NCBI GenBank assembly: GCA_036280995.1 | Contig: DASUPQ010000331.1 | Coordinates: 1-33,481, forward strand | Direction: 5' to 3' | From: Actinomycetota bacterium | GTDB lineage: Bacteria > Actinomycetota > CALGFH01 | Length of the DNA: 33,481 bases | Shown here: positions 16,929 through 24,048 of the stretch, piece by piece | Layout: the number at the start of each line of letters is the position of its first letter | Numbering within the stretch: the stretch's first letter is position 1 | Notes under the pieces: model-generated | Databases searched by the model: none | Seen by the model: only the letters and a program-made list of their open reading frames with translations | Told to the model about the DNA's origin: nothing | Made by a program: the position numbers and the translations under genes

Positions 16929-18299
16929 ATGACGGTGTCGGTGTCGGTTGGGACCCGCCTGGACGAGCTGATCGCCGTCCAGGAGCAGCGGTTCCTGGAC
17001 CGCCAGCCCCGCTCGCGGGAGCTGCTGGCGCGGGCCGGCCGGTCCCTGGCCGGCGGGGTCACCTCGAGCTGGCAGATCTCCCGGCCCCAGGCCGTCTGGA
17101 TCAGCCACGGCCAGGGCGGCCGCGTCTGGGACGCCGACGGCAACGAGTACGTCGACCTCCACGGCGGCTACGGCGTCATGGCCGTCGGGCACGCCCACCC
17201 GGCGGTGGTGGCCGCCGTCTCCGAGCGGGTCGCCAGGGGCACCCACTTCGCCCAGCCGACGGCCGAGGCCATCGTGGTCGCCGAGGAGCTGGGCCGGCGG
17301 TTCGGCCTGCCCCTGTGGCGCTTCGCCAACTCGGGCACCGAGGCCACCATGGACGCCGTCCACCTGATGCGGGCCATCACCGGCCGGTCGCGCATCGTCA
17401 AGGTCGAGGGCTGCTACCACGGCCACCACGACTCGGTGCAGGTGTCGGTCTACCAGCCGCTGGAGGAGATCGGGCCGGTCCACGGCCCGGCCAGCGCGGT
17501 CGCCTCCAGCGGCATCCCGGCCGAGATCGTCCGGCTGACCACGGTCGTGCCCTACAACGACCTTGAGGTCACCGAGCGGATCTTCGCCGAGCACCGGGGC
17601 GAGATCGCCGGGATGCTGCTGGAGCCGGTGATGATGAACGCCGGGATCATCCCGCCCGAGCCCGGCTACCTGGAGGGCCTCCGCGAGCTGACCAGGCGCC
17701 ACGGCGCCCTGCTCGCCTTCGACGAGGTCAAGACGGGCGTGACCGCCGCCCCCGGCGGGGCGGTCGAGCGCTACGGGGTCACCCCCGACATCATCTGCCT
17801 GGCCAAGGCCATCGGCGGCGGCCTGTCCACCGCCGCCATCGGCGGCAGCCAGGCCGTCATGGACCACATCACCAGCGGCCACTACGACCAGGTCGGGACC
17901 TTCAACGGCAACCCGCTGGCCATGGCCGCCGCCGCGGCCGCCCTGACCGAGGTGCTGACCCCGGACACCTACCGGCGGATCGCCGGCCTGCAGCAGCGCA
18001 TGGTCTCCGGGGTCGAGCAGGTCCTGGCCCGCACCGGGCTGCCCGCCCACGTGGTCGCGGTCGGGGCCAAGGGCTGCGTCACCTTCTCCCCCACCCCGGT
18101 CCGCAACTACCGGGACTTCCTGGCCATCGACGACCGCTGGAGCCACTGCCACTGGCTCTACCAGCACAACGGCGGCGTGTTCCTGCCGCCCTGGGGCAAG
18201 GCCGAGCAGTGGCTGCTGTCGGCCCAGCACGGCGACGAGGACGTCGACCGGTTCGTGGCCAACTTCGCCGCCTTCGCCGACGACGTCGCCGGCGGCTGA
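16929..18299 (+). CDS. Class III PLP-dependent aminotransferase (glutamate-1-semialdehyde aminomutase-like)
   Basis: A 456-residue fold-type I PLP enzyme closest in pattern to glutamate-1-semialdehyde 2,1-aminomutase. Visible are GGVTSSWQ, VWDADGNEYVDLHGGYGVMA, VGHAHPAVVAAV, the phosphate-binding FANSGTEATMDA, the pocket sequence EGCYHGHHD, the cofactor Asp in LLAFDEVKTG, and Lys293 in CLAKAIGGG, which forms the internal aldimine. FNGNPLAMAAA ends the core. The gene is unlikely to serve haem synthesis, since it lies in an operon with an acyl-CoA dehydrogenase and a transporter ATPase. A transaminase or an aminomutase acting on an amino acid or diamine is more likely. ATG 16929 follows AGAGGAGA. 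The potA-type gene follows after 58 bases. Confidence 0.88.
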   Translation: MTVSVSVGTRLDELIAVQEQRFLDRQPRSRELLARAGRSLAGGVTSSWQISRPQAVWISHGQGGRVWDADGNEYVDLHGGYGVMAVGHAHPAVVAAVSERVARGTHFAQPTAEAIVVAEELGRRFGLPLWRFANSGTEATMDAVHLMRAITGRSRIVKVEGCYHGHHDSVQVSVYQPLEEIGPVHGPASAVASSGIPAEIVRLTTVVPYNDLEVTERIFAEHRGEIAGMLLEPVMMNAGIIPPEPGYLEGLRELTRRHGALLAFDEVKTGVTAAPGGAVERYGVTPDIICLAKAIGGGLSTAAIGGSQAVMDHITSGHYDQVGTFNGNPLAMAAAAAALTEVLTPDTYRRIAGLQQRMVSGVEQVLARTGLPAHVVAVGAKGCVTFSPTPVRNYRDFLAIDDRWSHCHWLYQHNGGVFLPPWGKAEQWLLSAQHGDEDVDRFVANFAAFADDVAGG

Positions 18300-18357
18300 A
18301 CGCGGCCACGGCCGGTTACGATGCCGGCAGCGGAGCGTGGCGGAAAGGGGTCGCCGC

Positions 18358-19440
18358 ATGGGCGGAGGCGAGATCCGGCTGGTCGAGCTGGTCAAGCGGT
18401 TCGAGGACGTCACCGCCGTCGACGGCATCGACCTGGACGTGCCCGGGGGCGAGTTCTTCGCCCTGCTCGGCCCCTCGGGCTGCGGCAAGACGACCACCCT
18501 GCGGCTGGTCGCCGGGTTCGAGCAGCCCACCGGCGGGCGCATCCTCCTCGACGGGGTCGACATGGCCCGCACCCCGCCCCACAAGCGCAAGGTCAACACC
18601 GTGTTCCAGAGCTACGCCCTGTTCCCGTTCCTCAACGTGGCCGACAACGTCGCCTTCGGGCTGCGGTTCCAGGACCTGGACAAGGGCGAGGCCAGGCGGC
18701 GGGTGGCCGAGGCCCTGGCCCTGGTCCAGCTCCAGGGGCTGGAGCGGCGGCGGCCGGCCCAGCTGTCAGGCGGCCAGGCCCAGCGGGTCGCGCTCGCCCG
18801 GGCGCTGGTCTTGAACCCGTCGGTGCTGCTGCTGGACGAGCCGCTGGGGGCCCTGGACGCCAAGCTGCGCAAGACCCTCCAGGTGGAGCTGAAGGCGCTC
18901 CAGGAGGCGGTCGGGATCACCTTCGTGTACGTGACCCACGACCAGGAGGAGGCCCTCACCATGTCGGACCGCCTGGCCGTGATGGCCGGCGGCCGCATCG
19001 AGCAGGTCGGTCCCCCGGCCGAGCTGTACGAGGCGCCGGCGACCACGTACGTGGCCGGGTTCCTGGGGGTGGCCAACCTCCTGGGGGCGACGGCCGCCGG
19101 TGGCGACGGCGGGGGGCCCTGCCGGGTCCGGCTGGGCGAGTTCGAGCTGGCCGCGGCCGGCGGCGACACCGGCGCCAGCGGCGACGTCAAGGTGGTCATC
19201 CGGCCCGAGCGGGTGGTCCTGGAGCCCTACGGCACGACCGGCCCCAACCGGGTCCCGGGCATGGTCGAGCGCCTGGTCTACCTGGGGCCGTCCACCCAGC
19301 TGGTGGTCCGCCTGGCCAACGGCGAGCCCCTCCAGGCGCTGGTCCAGAACCAGGGCCAGCCGATCGCCTGGCAGCAGGGCACGGCCATCGCCGTCCACCT
19401 CCCCGCCGACGCCCTGCGGGTCCTGCCCGCCTCAGCCTGA
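18358..19440 (+). CDS. potA: ABC transporter ATPase, PotA type
   Basis: A 360-residue ATPase energising the PotBCD-type importer. The nucleotide-binding domain has Walker A GPSGCGKTT (38-46), the Q-loop in VFQSYALFPFLNVADNV, signature LSGGQAQR, Walker B LLLDEPLGALD and the switch histidine in YVTHDQEEA. After about residue 240 a TOBE-type domain follows (VVIRPERVVLEP, then VYLGPSTQLVVRLANGE), as in PotA and other MalK-like proteins. Start ATG 18358 is favoured because GAAAGGGG lies about 8 bases upstream; GTG 18337 is the alternative. No other ATPase of this kind is near the permease genes, so it very likely serves them although it is in the divergent operon. Its stop overlaps the end of tetR by 9 bases. 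Confidence 0.92.
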   Translation: MGGGEIRLVELVKRFEDVTAVDGIDLDVPGGEFFALLGPSGCGKTTTLRLVAGFEQPTGGRILLDGVDMARTPPHKRKVNTVFQSYALFPFLNVADNVAFGLRFQDLDKGEARRRVAEALALVQLQGLERRRPAQLSGGQAQRVALARALVLNPSVLLLDEPLGALDAKLRKTLQVELKALQEAVGITFVYVTHDQEEALTMSDRLAVMAGGRIEQVGPPAELYEAPATTYVAGFLGVANLLGATAAGGDGGGPCRVRLGEFELAAAGGDTGASGDVKVVIRPERVVLEPYGTTGPNRVPGMVERLVYLGPSTQLVVRLANGEPLQALVQNQGQPIAWQQGTAIAVHLPADALRVLPASA

Positions 19441-20094
19441 GGCGGCCCGCTCGGGCGAGGGCACCAGGCTGGCGCGGTCCTCGGCCGTCCAGTCGAAGCC
19501 GAGCTCCCTGGCGCAGATCTCCAGGCACAGGTCGAACATGCGCTCGCGGGACACCTCCGGGTCCTGGAGGACGACCAGGATGGCCAGGCCGTCGATCAGG
19601 GCGGCCAGCCGCAGGGCGAACGTCTCCACGTCGACCGGGGCGAACTCGCCCGCCGCCTGCCCCTGGCGGACGATCTCGCCGATGGTCGTCCGCCAGCGCC
19701 GGTCCATGGTCAGGCGGTCCCTGGCCACGTCCGGCTTGTGGGCCGCCCTGGCCCACAGGTCGAGCCACAGCACCCACTCGTCGAAGTCGTCCTCGGCCTC
19801 CCCGACCGAGCACGAGCAGCGCACCAGCTCGACCAGCCGGTCGCGGGCGCTGGACATGCCGGCCACGGCCTCGGCCGTCTTGGCGTAGAAGCGATCCTCG
19901 GCGAAGGCCAGCGCCTCGGCGAGCAGGGTGTCCTTGGTGCCGAAGTAGTAGATGACCAGGGCCGGGCTGGTGCCGGCCTGGTCGGCCACGTCCTTGATCC
20001 CGGTGTCGCAGAGGCCCTTCTCCGCGATCACCCGCACGGCCGCCTTGAGGATCTGGTGGCGCCGTGCGTCGGACAGCTTGCGTCGTGGGCTCAT
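19432..20094 (-). CDS. TetR family regulator, BetI-like
   Basis: A 220-residue TetR protein. The N-terminal DNA-binding domain reads RRHQILKAAVRVIAEKGL, then GIKDVADQAGTSPALVIYYF with the helix-turn-helix, and GTKDTLLAEAL. The C-terminal ligand domain contains DEWVLWLDLWARAAHKPDV and a closing ALRLAALIDGLAILVVLQD, reminiscent of the BetI-type C-terminal domain. ATG 20094 is preferred: it has GGAG 6 bases upstream and gives a standard length, while ATG 20166 would add 24 residues and nearly touch the operator. A possible minus-strand -10 TACACT lies at 20131-20126. Copy 2 of the palindrome is 77 bases upstream, so autoregulation together with control of the oxidoreductase and transporter operons is likely. 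The inducer is unknown; the transported amine or a CoA ester is the best guess. Confidence 0.92.
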   Translation of the reverse strand: MSPRRKLSDARRHQILKAAVRVIAEKGLCDTGIKDVADQAGTSPALVIYYFGTKDTLLAEALAFAEDRFYAKTAEAVAGMSSARDRLVELVRCSCSVGEAEDDFDEWVLWLDLWARAAHKPDVARDRLTMDRRWRTTIGEIVRQGQAAGEFAPVDVETFALRLAALIDGLAILVVLQDPEVSRERMFDLCLEICARELGFDWTAEDRASLVPSPERAASG

Positions 20095-20144
20095 GCCTGC
20101 TCCAAGGATGTCGACGTCGCCGTGCAGTGTAGGGCGCTTCAGGC

Positions 20145-20174
20145 TTGTCGCGCGCTCCCCGGCCATCTTAGACT
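20145..20174 (+). promoter_or_regulatory. Candidate promoter of the FAD oxidoreductase/acyl-CoA synthetase operon
   Basis: TTGTCG (20145-20150), 18 bases, TAGACT (20169-20174). As at 15663-15692, the final ACT of the -10 is the start of the palindrome, so spacing and operator placement are the same in both control regions. The predicted start is near 20181. Confidence 0.5.
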
Positions 20175-20186
20175 GAACGTTCAGTC
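20171..20186. promoter_or_regulatory. TetR/BetI-type operator, copy 2
   Basis: GACTGAACGTTCAGTC is a 16-base perfect palindrome between tetR and the FAD oxidoreductase. Bases 20172-20189 (ACTGAACGTTCAGTCAAT) are identical to copy 1 at 15690-15707. It overlaps the candidate -10 of the oxidoreductase promoter. Confidence 0.82.
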
Positions 20187-20210
20187 AATTACAGTCTTGT
20201 TGGAGGGGAC

Positions 20211-21833
20211 ATGGCCGCGGCCTGGGACGCGATCGTCATCGGGGGCGGCCACAACGGGCTGGTGGCCGGCGCCTACCTGGCCCGGGCGGGGGCGCGCACG
20301 GTCGTCCTGGAGGCCAGGTCCAAGGTCGGGGGCGCGGCCGCCACCGACGCCCCCTGGCCCGAGGCCCCCGAGATCAACGTGACCCGGCTGTCGTACGTGA
20401 TGAGCCTGATGCCGCCGCGGATCATCCGCGACCTCGACCTGGAGCGGCACGGCTACAGGCTGTTCCCCATGGGGCCGGCCTACCAGGCCTGGCCGGACGG
20501 CCGCTCGCTGACCCTGTACGACGACGACGCCCGCCGCAACCACGAGCAGATCTCCAAGTTCTCCAAGCGGGACGCCGACGCCATGGTCCGCTGGGACGCC
20601 TGGCTGGAGGGGCTGGCGGCGGTGCTGGGGCCGCTGCTCACCCAGACCCCGCCCAAGATCGGCTCGCGCCGGCCGTCGGACCTGCGCGACCTGCTCCGGC
20701 TGGCCTGGCGCTACCGCGGCCTGGACGTGCGCACCGTCGGCGACGTGACCCGGCTCATGACCATGAGCGTCCGCGACCTGCTGGACGACTGGTTCCAGTC
20801 CGAGGAGGTCAAGGCGAGCCTGGCCATCAACGGGGTGATCGGCACCTGGGCCGGGCCCGACTCGCCCGGCACCGCGTACGTGATGGCCCACCACTCGATC
20901 GGCGACGTCGGCGACGGCCACCTCGGCAGCTGGGGCTTCCCCGAGGGCGGCATGGGGGCGGTCTCGGACGCCATCCACCGCTCGGCCCTGGCCAACGGGG
21001 CCAGCGTGCGCACCGGCGCCCGGGTCGAGCGGGTGCTGGTGTCGGGCGGGCGGGCCACCGGGGTGGTCCTGGCCGGCGGGGAGGTGCTGCACGCCCCGGT
21101 GGTGGTGACGGCCATCCACCCCCGGATCACGTTCCTGGAGCAGATCGACCGGGCCGAGCTGCCGGCCGACTTCGTCACCGACATGGAGCGCTGGAAGTCG
21201 CGCAGCGGGGTGGTCAAGATCAACCTGGCCCTGGCCGAGCTGCCCGACTTCACCGCCGACCCCGGCACCGAGATGGCCGAGCACCACACCGGGGCCATCG
21301 CCATGGCCCTGTCGGTCGGCTACATCGAGCAGGCGTTCCAGGACGCCAAGCAGGGCCGGGGCGCGACCCGGCCGTTCTCGGACGGCTGCATCCCGACGGT
21401 GTTCGACAAGACCCTGGCCCCCGAGGGCATCCACGTCATGTCGCTGTTCACCCAGTGGTGCCCGCACGAGTGGTCGGAGGCCCCCCACGCCGACGAGCTG
21501 GAGGCCTACGCCGACCGGATGATCGACTGCTACGCGGAGCTGGCCCCCAACCTCAAGGGCGCCATCCTGCACCGCGACGTCGTCGGGCCCTGGCAGATGG
21601 AGCAGGAGTGGGGGCTGGTCGGGGGCAACATCTTCCACGGCGAGCTCTCGGTCGAGCAGCTGTTCCACATGCGGCCCGCGCCCGGCTACGCCGACTACCG
21701 CAGCCCCATCACCGGCCTCTACCAGGCCAGCTCGGCCACCCACGGTGGCGGCGGGGTCTGCGGCATCCCCGGCTGGCAGGCCTACCGGGCCGTGCTGTCC
21801 GACCGCAGGCGAGCCACCCGCCGCCGCTGGTGA
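20211..21833 (+). CDS. NAD(P)/FAD-dependent oxidoreductase (phytoene-desaturase/PYROXD2-like)
   Basis: A 540-residue flavoprotein of the phytoene dehydrogenase/amine oxidase superfamily. The N-terminal dinucleotide-binding fold is clear: DAIVIGGGHNGLVAGAYLAR with the GxGxxG pattern, then VVLEARSKVGGAA. Family-typical FPEGGMGAVSDAI, a central substrate domain, and a closing GLYQASSATHGGGGVCGIPG with a cofactor-binding glycine run follow. No carotenoid gene is near, so desaturation of phytoene is unlikely. Oxidation of an amine or a C-C bond of the pathway intermediate fits the neighbours better, as an inference. ATG 20211 follows GGAGGGG by 2 bases, just downstream of operator copy 2. Its TGA stop overlaps the GTG start of the synthetase gene, indicating coupled translation. 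Confidence 0.9.
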   Translation: MAAAWDAIVIGGGHNGLVAGAYLARAGARTVVLEARSKVGGAAATDAPWPEAPEINVTRLSYVMSLMPPRIIRDLDLERHGYRLFPMGPAYQAWPDGRSLTLYDDDARRNHEQISKFSKRDADAMVRWDAWLEGLAAVLGPLLTQTPPKIGSRRPSDLRDLLRLAWRYRGLDVRTVGDVTRLMTMSVRDLLDDWFQSEEVKASLAINGVIGTWAGPDSPGTAYVMAHHSIGDVGDGHLGSWGFPEGGMGAVSDAIHRSALANGASVRTGARVERVLVSGGRATGVVLAGGEVLHAPVVVTAIHPRITFLEQIDRAELPADFVTDMERWKSRSGVVKINLALAELPDFTADPGTEMAEHHTGAIAMALSVGYIEQAFQDAKQGRGATRPFSDGCIPTVFDKTLAPEGIHVMSLFTQWCPHEWSEAPHADELEAYADRMIDCYAELAPNLKGAILHRDVVGPWQMEQEWGLVGGNIFHGELSVEQLFHMRPAPGYADYRSPITGLYQASSATHGGGGVCGIPGWQAYRAVLSDRRRATRRRW

Positions 21834-24010
21834 CCGATCGGGGCCCGTTCGCCCCGGAGCCAACGCGCCCCGGCGGCCCTCCCCCGCCCGGTCCGGAGCC
21901 GGGGCGACCCGGCGGCCGCCTTCCCCTCGCGCCGCTGCTCGAGCCGCGGGCGGTGGCGGTGGTGGGGGCCAGCGCGCGGCCCGGGTCGTTCGGGGACACG
22001 CTGGTCGCCCAGCTGCTCGCCGGCGGGTACCGGGGCGCGGTCCACCTGGTCAACCCGCGCTACCGGGAGGTGGCCGGGCGCCCCTGCCACCCGTCCCTGG
22101 CCGATCTGCCGGGCCCGGTCGACCTGGCCGTGCTGGCCGTGCCCAACGCCGCCCTGGAGGCTCAGCTCCAGGCGGCGGCCGACGCGGGCATCCCGGCCGC
22201 GGTCATCTTCGCCAGCTGCCTCGACCCGGACCCCGATCCAGCCGGCCCGACCCTGGCCGAGCGCCTGGCGGCGATCGCCCGGGCGGCCGGCATGGCGGTG
22301 TGCGGCGGCAACGGCATGGGCTTCTTCAACCTCGACCAGAGCTTGAGGGTCTGCGGCTACCCGGAGCCGGCCGACCTGCCCCCCGGGCCGGTGGCCGTGG
22401 TCAGCCACTCCGGGTCGGTGTTCTCGGCCCTGCTCCACAACCGCCGCGGCCTCCGGTTCAACCTGGTCGTGTCGGCCGGCAACGAGCTCGTCACCACCGC
22501 CGCCGCCTACCTCGACCACGCCCTGGAGCTGCCCGGGACCCGGGTGGTGGCCCTGTTCCTGGAGACGGTCAGGGAGCCGGCGGCGTTCCGGGCCGCCCTG
22601 GCCAAGGCGGCCGCCCGGGCCATTCCGGTGGTCGCCCTCAAGGTCGGGCGCGGCCCGGCCGCCCGGGCCATGGTCGCCGCCCACTCCGGCGCCCTGGCCG
22701 GTGAGGACGGCGCCTACCAGGCCCTGTTCGACGCCTACGGGGTCGCCCAGGTGGCCACCCTTGACGAGCTGGCCGACACCTGCGAGCTGCTGGCCGGCCG
22801 GCGGGCCGCGCCCGGCGGGCTGGCCGCCATCCACGACTCGGGGGGCGAGCGGGCCCACCTGCTGGACGTGGCCGAACGGCTCCGGGTGCCGCTGGCCGCG
22901 ATCTCCGAGACGACCCGCCAGCGGCTGGCGGCCGTGCTCGAGCCCGGCCTCCCCCCCGCCAACCCGCTCGACGCCTGGGGCACCGGCAACGACGCCAACG
23001 ACATCTTCGCCGCCTGCATCCAGGCCCTGCTCGACGACCCGGCCACCGCCGCCCTCGCCCTCGACCTCGACCTGACCACCGAGCCCACCCCCGAGACGAG
23101 CTACACCGGCCTGGCCGTCGACGCCGCCGCCTCCACCACCAAGCCGGTCGCCGTCATCGCCAACCTGACCGCCGCCGCCGACCCGGCCGACGCCGCCACC
23201 CTCCGCGCCGCCGGCGTCCCCGTGCTCGAGGGCACCGCCACCGGCCTGGCCGCGTTCGGCCACCTGCTGGCCTACCGCGAGTTCCTCGCCCACCGGCCGC
23301 CGGGGGCTGCGGGCAGCTCCGGACCGGCCCGGGAGCGGTGGAAAGAGCGGTGGCGGGCGCGGCTGGGCGACCCCGGGCGGCCGCTGGACGAGGCCGAGGG
23401 GCTGGCCCTGGTGGGCGACTGGGGGGTGCCGGTGGTGGCGGCCGAGGTCGCGACCAGCCTGGCGGAGGCGGTGGCGGCGGCCGGGCGGGTCGGGTGGCCG
23501 GTGGCGTTGAAGACGGCCGCACCCGGGGTGGTCCACAAGTCGGACGTGGACGGGGTGCGGCTGGGGCTGGACGGGCCGGACCGGCTGGCCGCCGCCTACG
23601 CCGACCTGGCGGCCCGGCTGGGGCCGCGGGTGCTGGTCGCCGCCATGGCCGGCCCCGGGGTGGAGCTGGCCCTCGGGGTGGTCGCCGACCCGCAGTTCGG
23701 GCCCCTGGTGATGGTGGCCGCTGGCGGGGTGCTGGTCGAGGTCATGCGGGACCGCCGCTTCGCCCTGCCCCCGGTCGACCGGCGCCAGGCCCTGGCCATG
23801 CTCGACCGCCTCGCCGTCCGGCCCCTGCTCGACGGGGTCCGCGGCGCCCCCCCGGCCGACCTGGACGCCGTCGCCGACGCCGTCGCCAGCCTCTCGGCCC
23901 TGGCCGTCGACCTCGGCGACCGCCTGGCCGCCCTGGACGTGAACCCCCTGCTCGCCGGCCCGGACGGCTGCGTCGCGGTCGACGCCCTGGTGGCGGCGAA
24001 GGCCGGGTGA
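21830..24010 (+). CDS. NDP-forming acyl-CoA synthetase (fused alpha-beta, acetate-CoA ligase family)
   Basis: A 726-residue single-chain enzyme of the ADP-forming acetyl-CoA synthetase family, which interconverts acyl-CoA plus ADP and phosphate with free acid, CoA and ATP. After a Pro/Gly-rich start of about 30 residues comes the CoA-binding fold (AVAVVGASARPGSFGDTLVA), then the succinyl-CoA-ligase-like domains (VAVVSHSGSVFSALL, and AAHSGALAGED with the presumed phosphohistidine His285). From about residue 520 an ATP-grasp domain follows (WPVALKTAAPGVVHKSDVDG, GPLVMVAAGG, DVNPLLAG). The start is GTG 21830, overlapping the oxidoreductase stop as GTGA. It probably activates the acid end product or recovers ATP from the acyl-CoA formed by the cluster. 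Relatives also act on propionyl, aryl and other acids. Confidence 0.9.
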   Translation: MTDRGPFAPEPTRPGGPPPPGPEPGRPGGRLPLAPLLEPRAVAVVGASARPGSFGDTLVAQLLAGGYRGAVHLVNPRYREVAGRPCHPSLADLPGPVDLAVLAVPNAALEAQLQAAADAGIPAAVIFASCLDPDPDPAGPTLAERLAAIARAAGMAVCGGNGMGFFNLDQSLRVCGYPEPADLPPGPVAVVSHSGSVFSALLHNRRGLRFNLVVSAGNELVTTAAAYLDHALELPGTRVVALFLETVREPAAFRAALAKAAARAIPVVALKVGRGPAARAMVAAHSGALAGEDGAYQALFDAYGVAQVATLDELADTCELLAGRRAAPGGLAAIHDSGGERAHLLDVAERLRVPLAAISETTRQRLAAVLEPGLPPANPLDAWGTGNDANDIFAACIQALLDDPATAALALDLDLTTEPTPETSYTGLAVDAAASTTKPVAVIANLTAAADPADAATLRAAGVPVLEGTATGLAAFGHLLAYREFLAHRPPGAAGSSGPARERWKERWRARLGDPGRPLDEAEGLALVGDWGVPVVAAEVATSLAEAVAAAGRVGWPVALKTAAPGVVHKSDVDGVRLGLDGPDRLAAAYADLAARLGPRVLVAAMAGPGVELALGVVADPQFGPLVMVAAGGVLVEVMRDRRFALPPVDRRQALAMLDRLAVRPLLDGVRGAPPADLDAVADAVASLSALAVDLGDRLAALDVNPLLAGPDGCVAVDALVAAKAG

Positions 24011-24048
24011 GGGGCGGCGGCCGGTGACCTGACATACTGGCCCGCGTC

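Noticed and set aside
16929-18299. hemL (glutamate-1-semialdehyde aminomutase of haem synthesis)
   Set aside because: The sequence type fits, but no other haem gene is near and the operon and TetR operator point to catabolism; I kept the broader family name.
15699-18599. Minus-strand open frame of 966 codons opposite the acyl-CoA dehydrogenase and aminotransferase
   Set aside because: Both plus-strand genes have full catalytic motifs. The antisense product is His/Gly/Asp/Val-rich without domains.
20211-21833. Phytoene desaturase of carotenoid synthesis
   Set aside because: The superfamily fold matches, but there is no phytoene synthase or other carotenoid gene nearby, and the C-terminal pattern fits PYROXD2-like proteins better.
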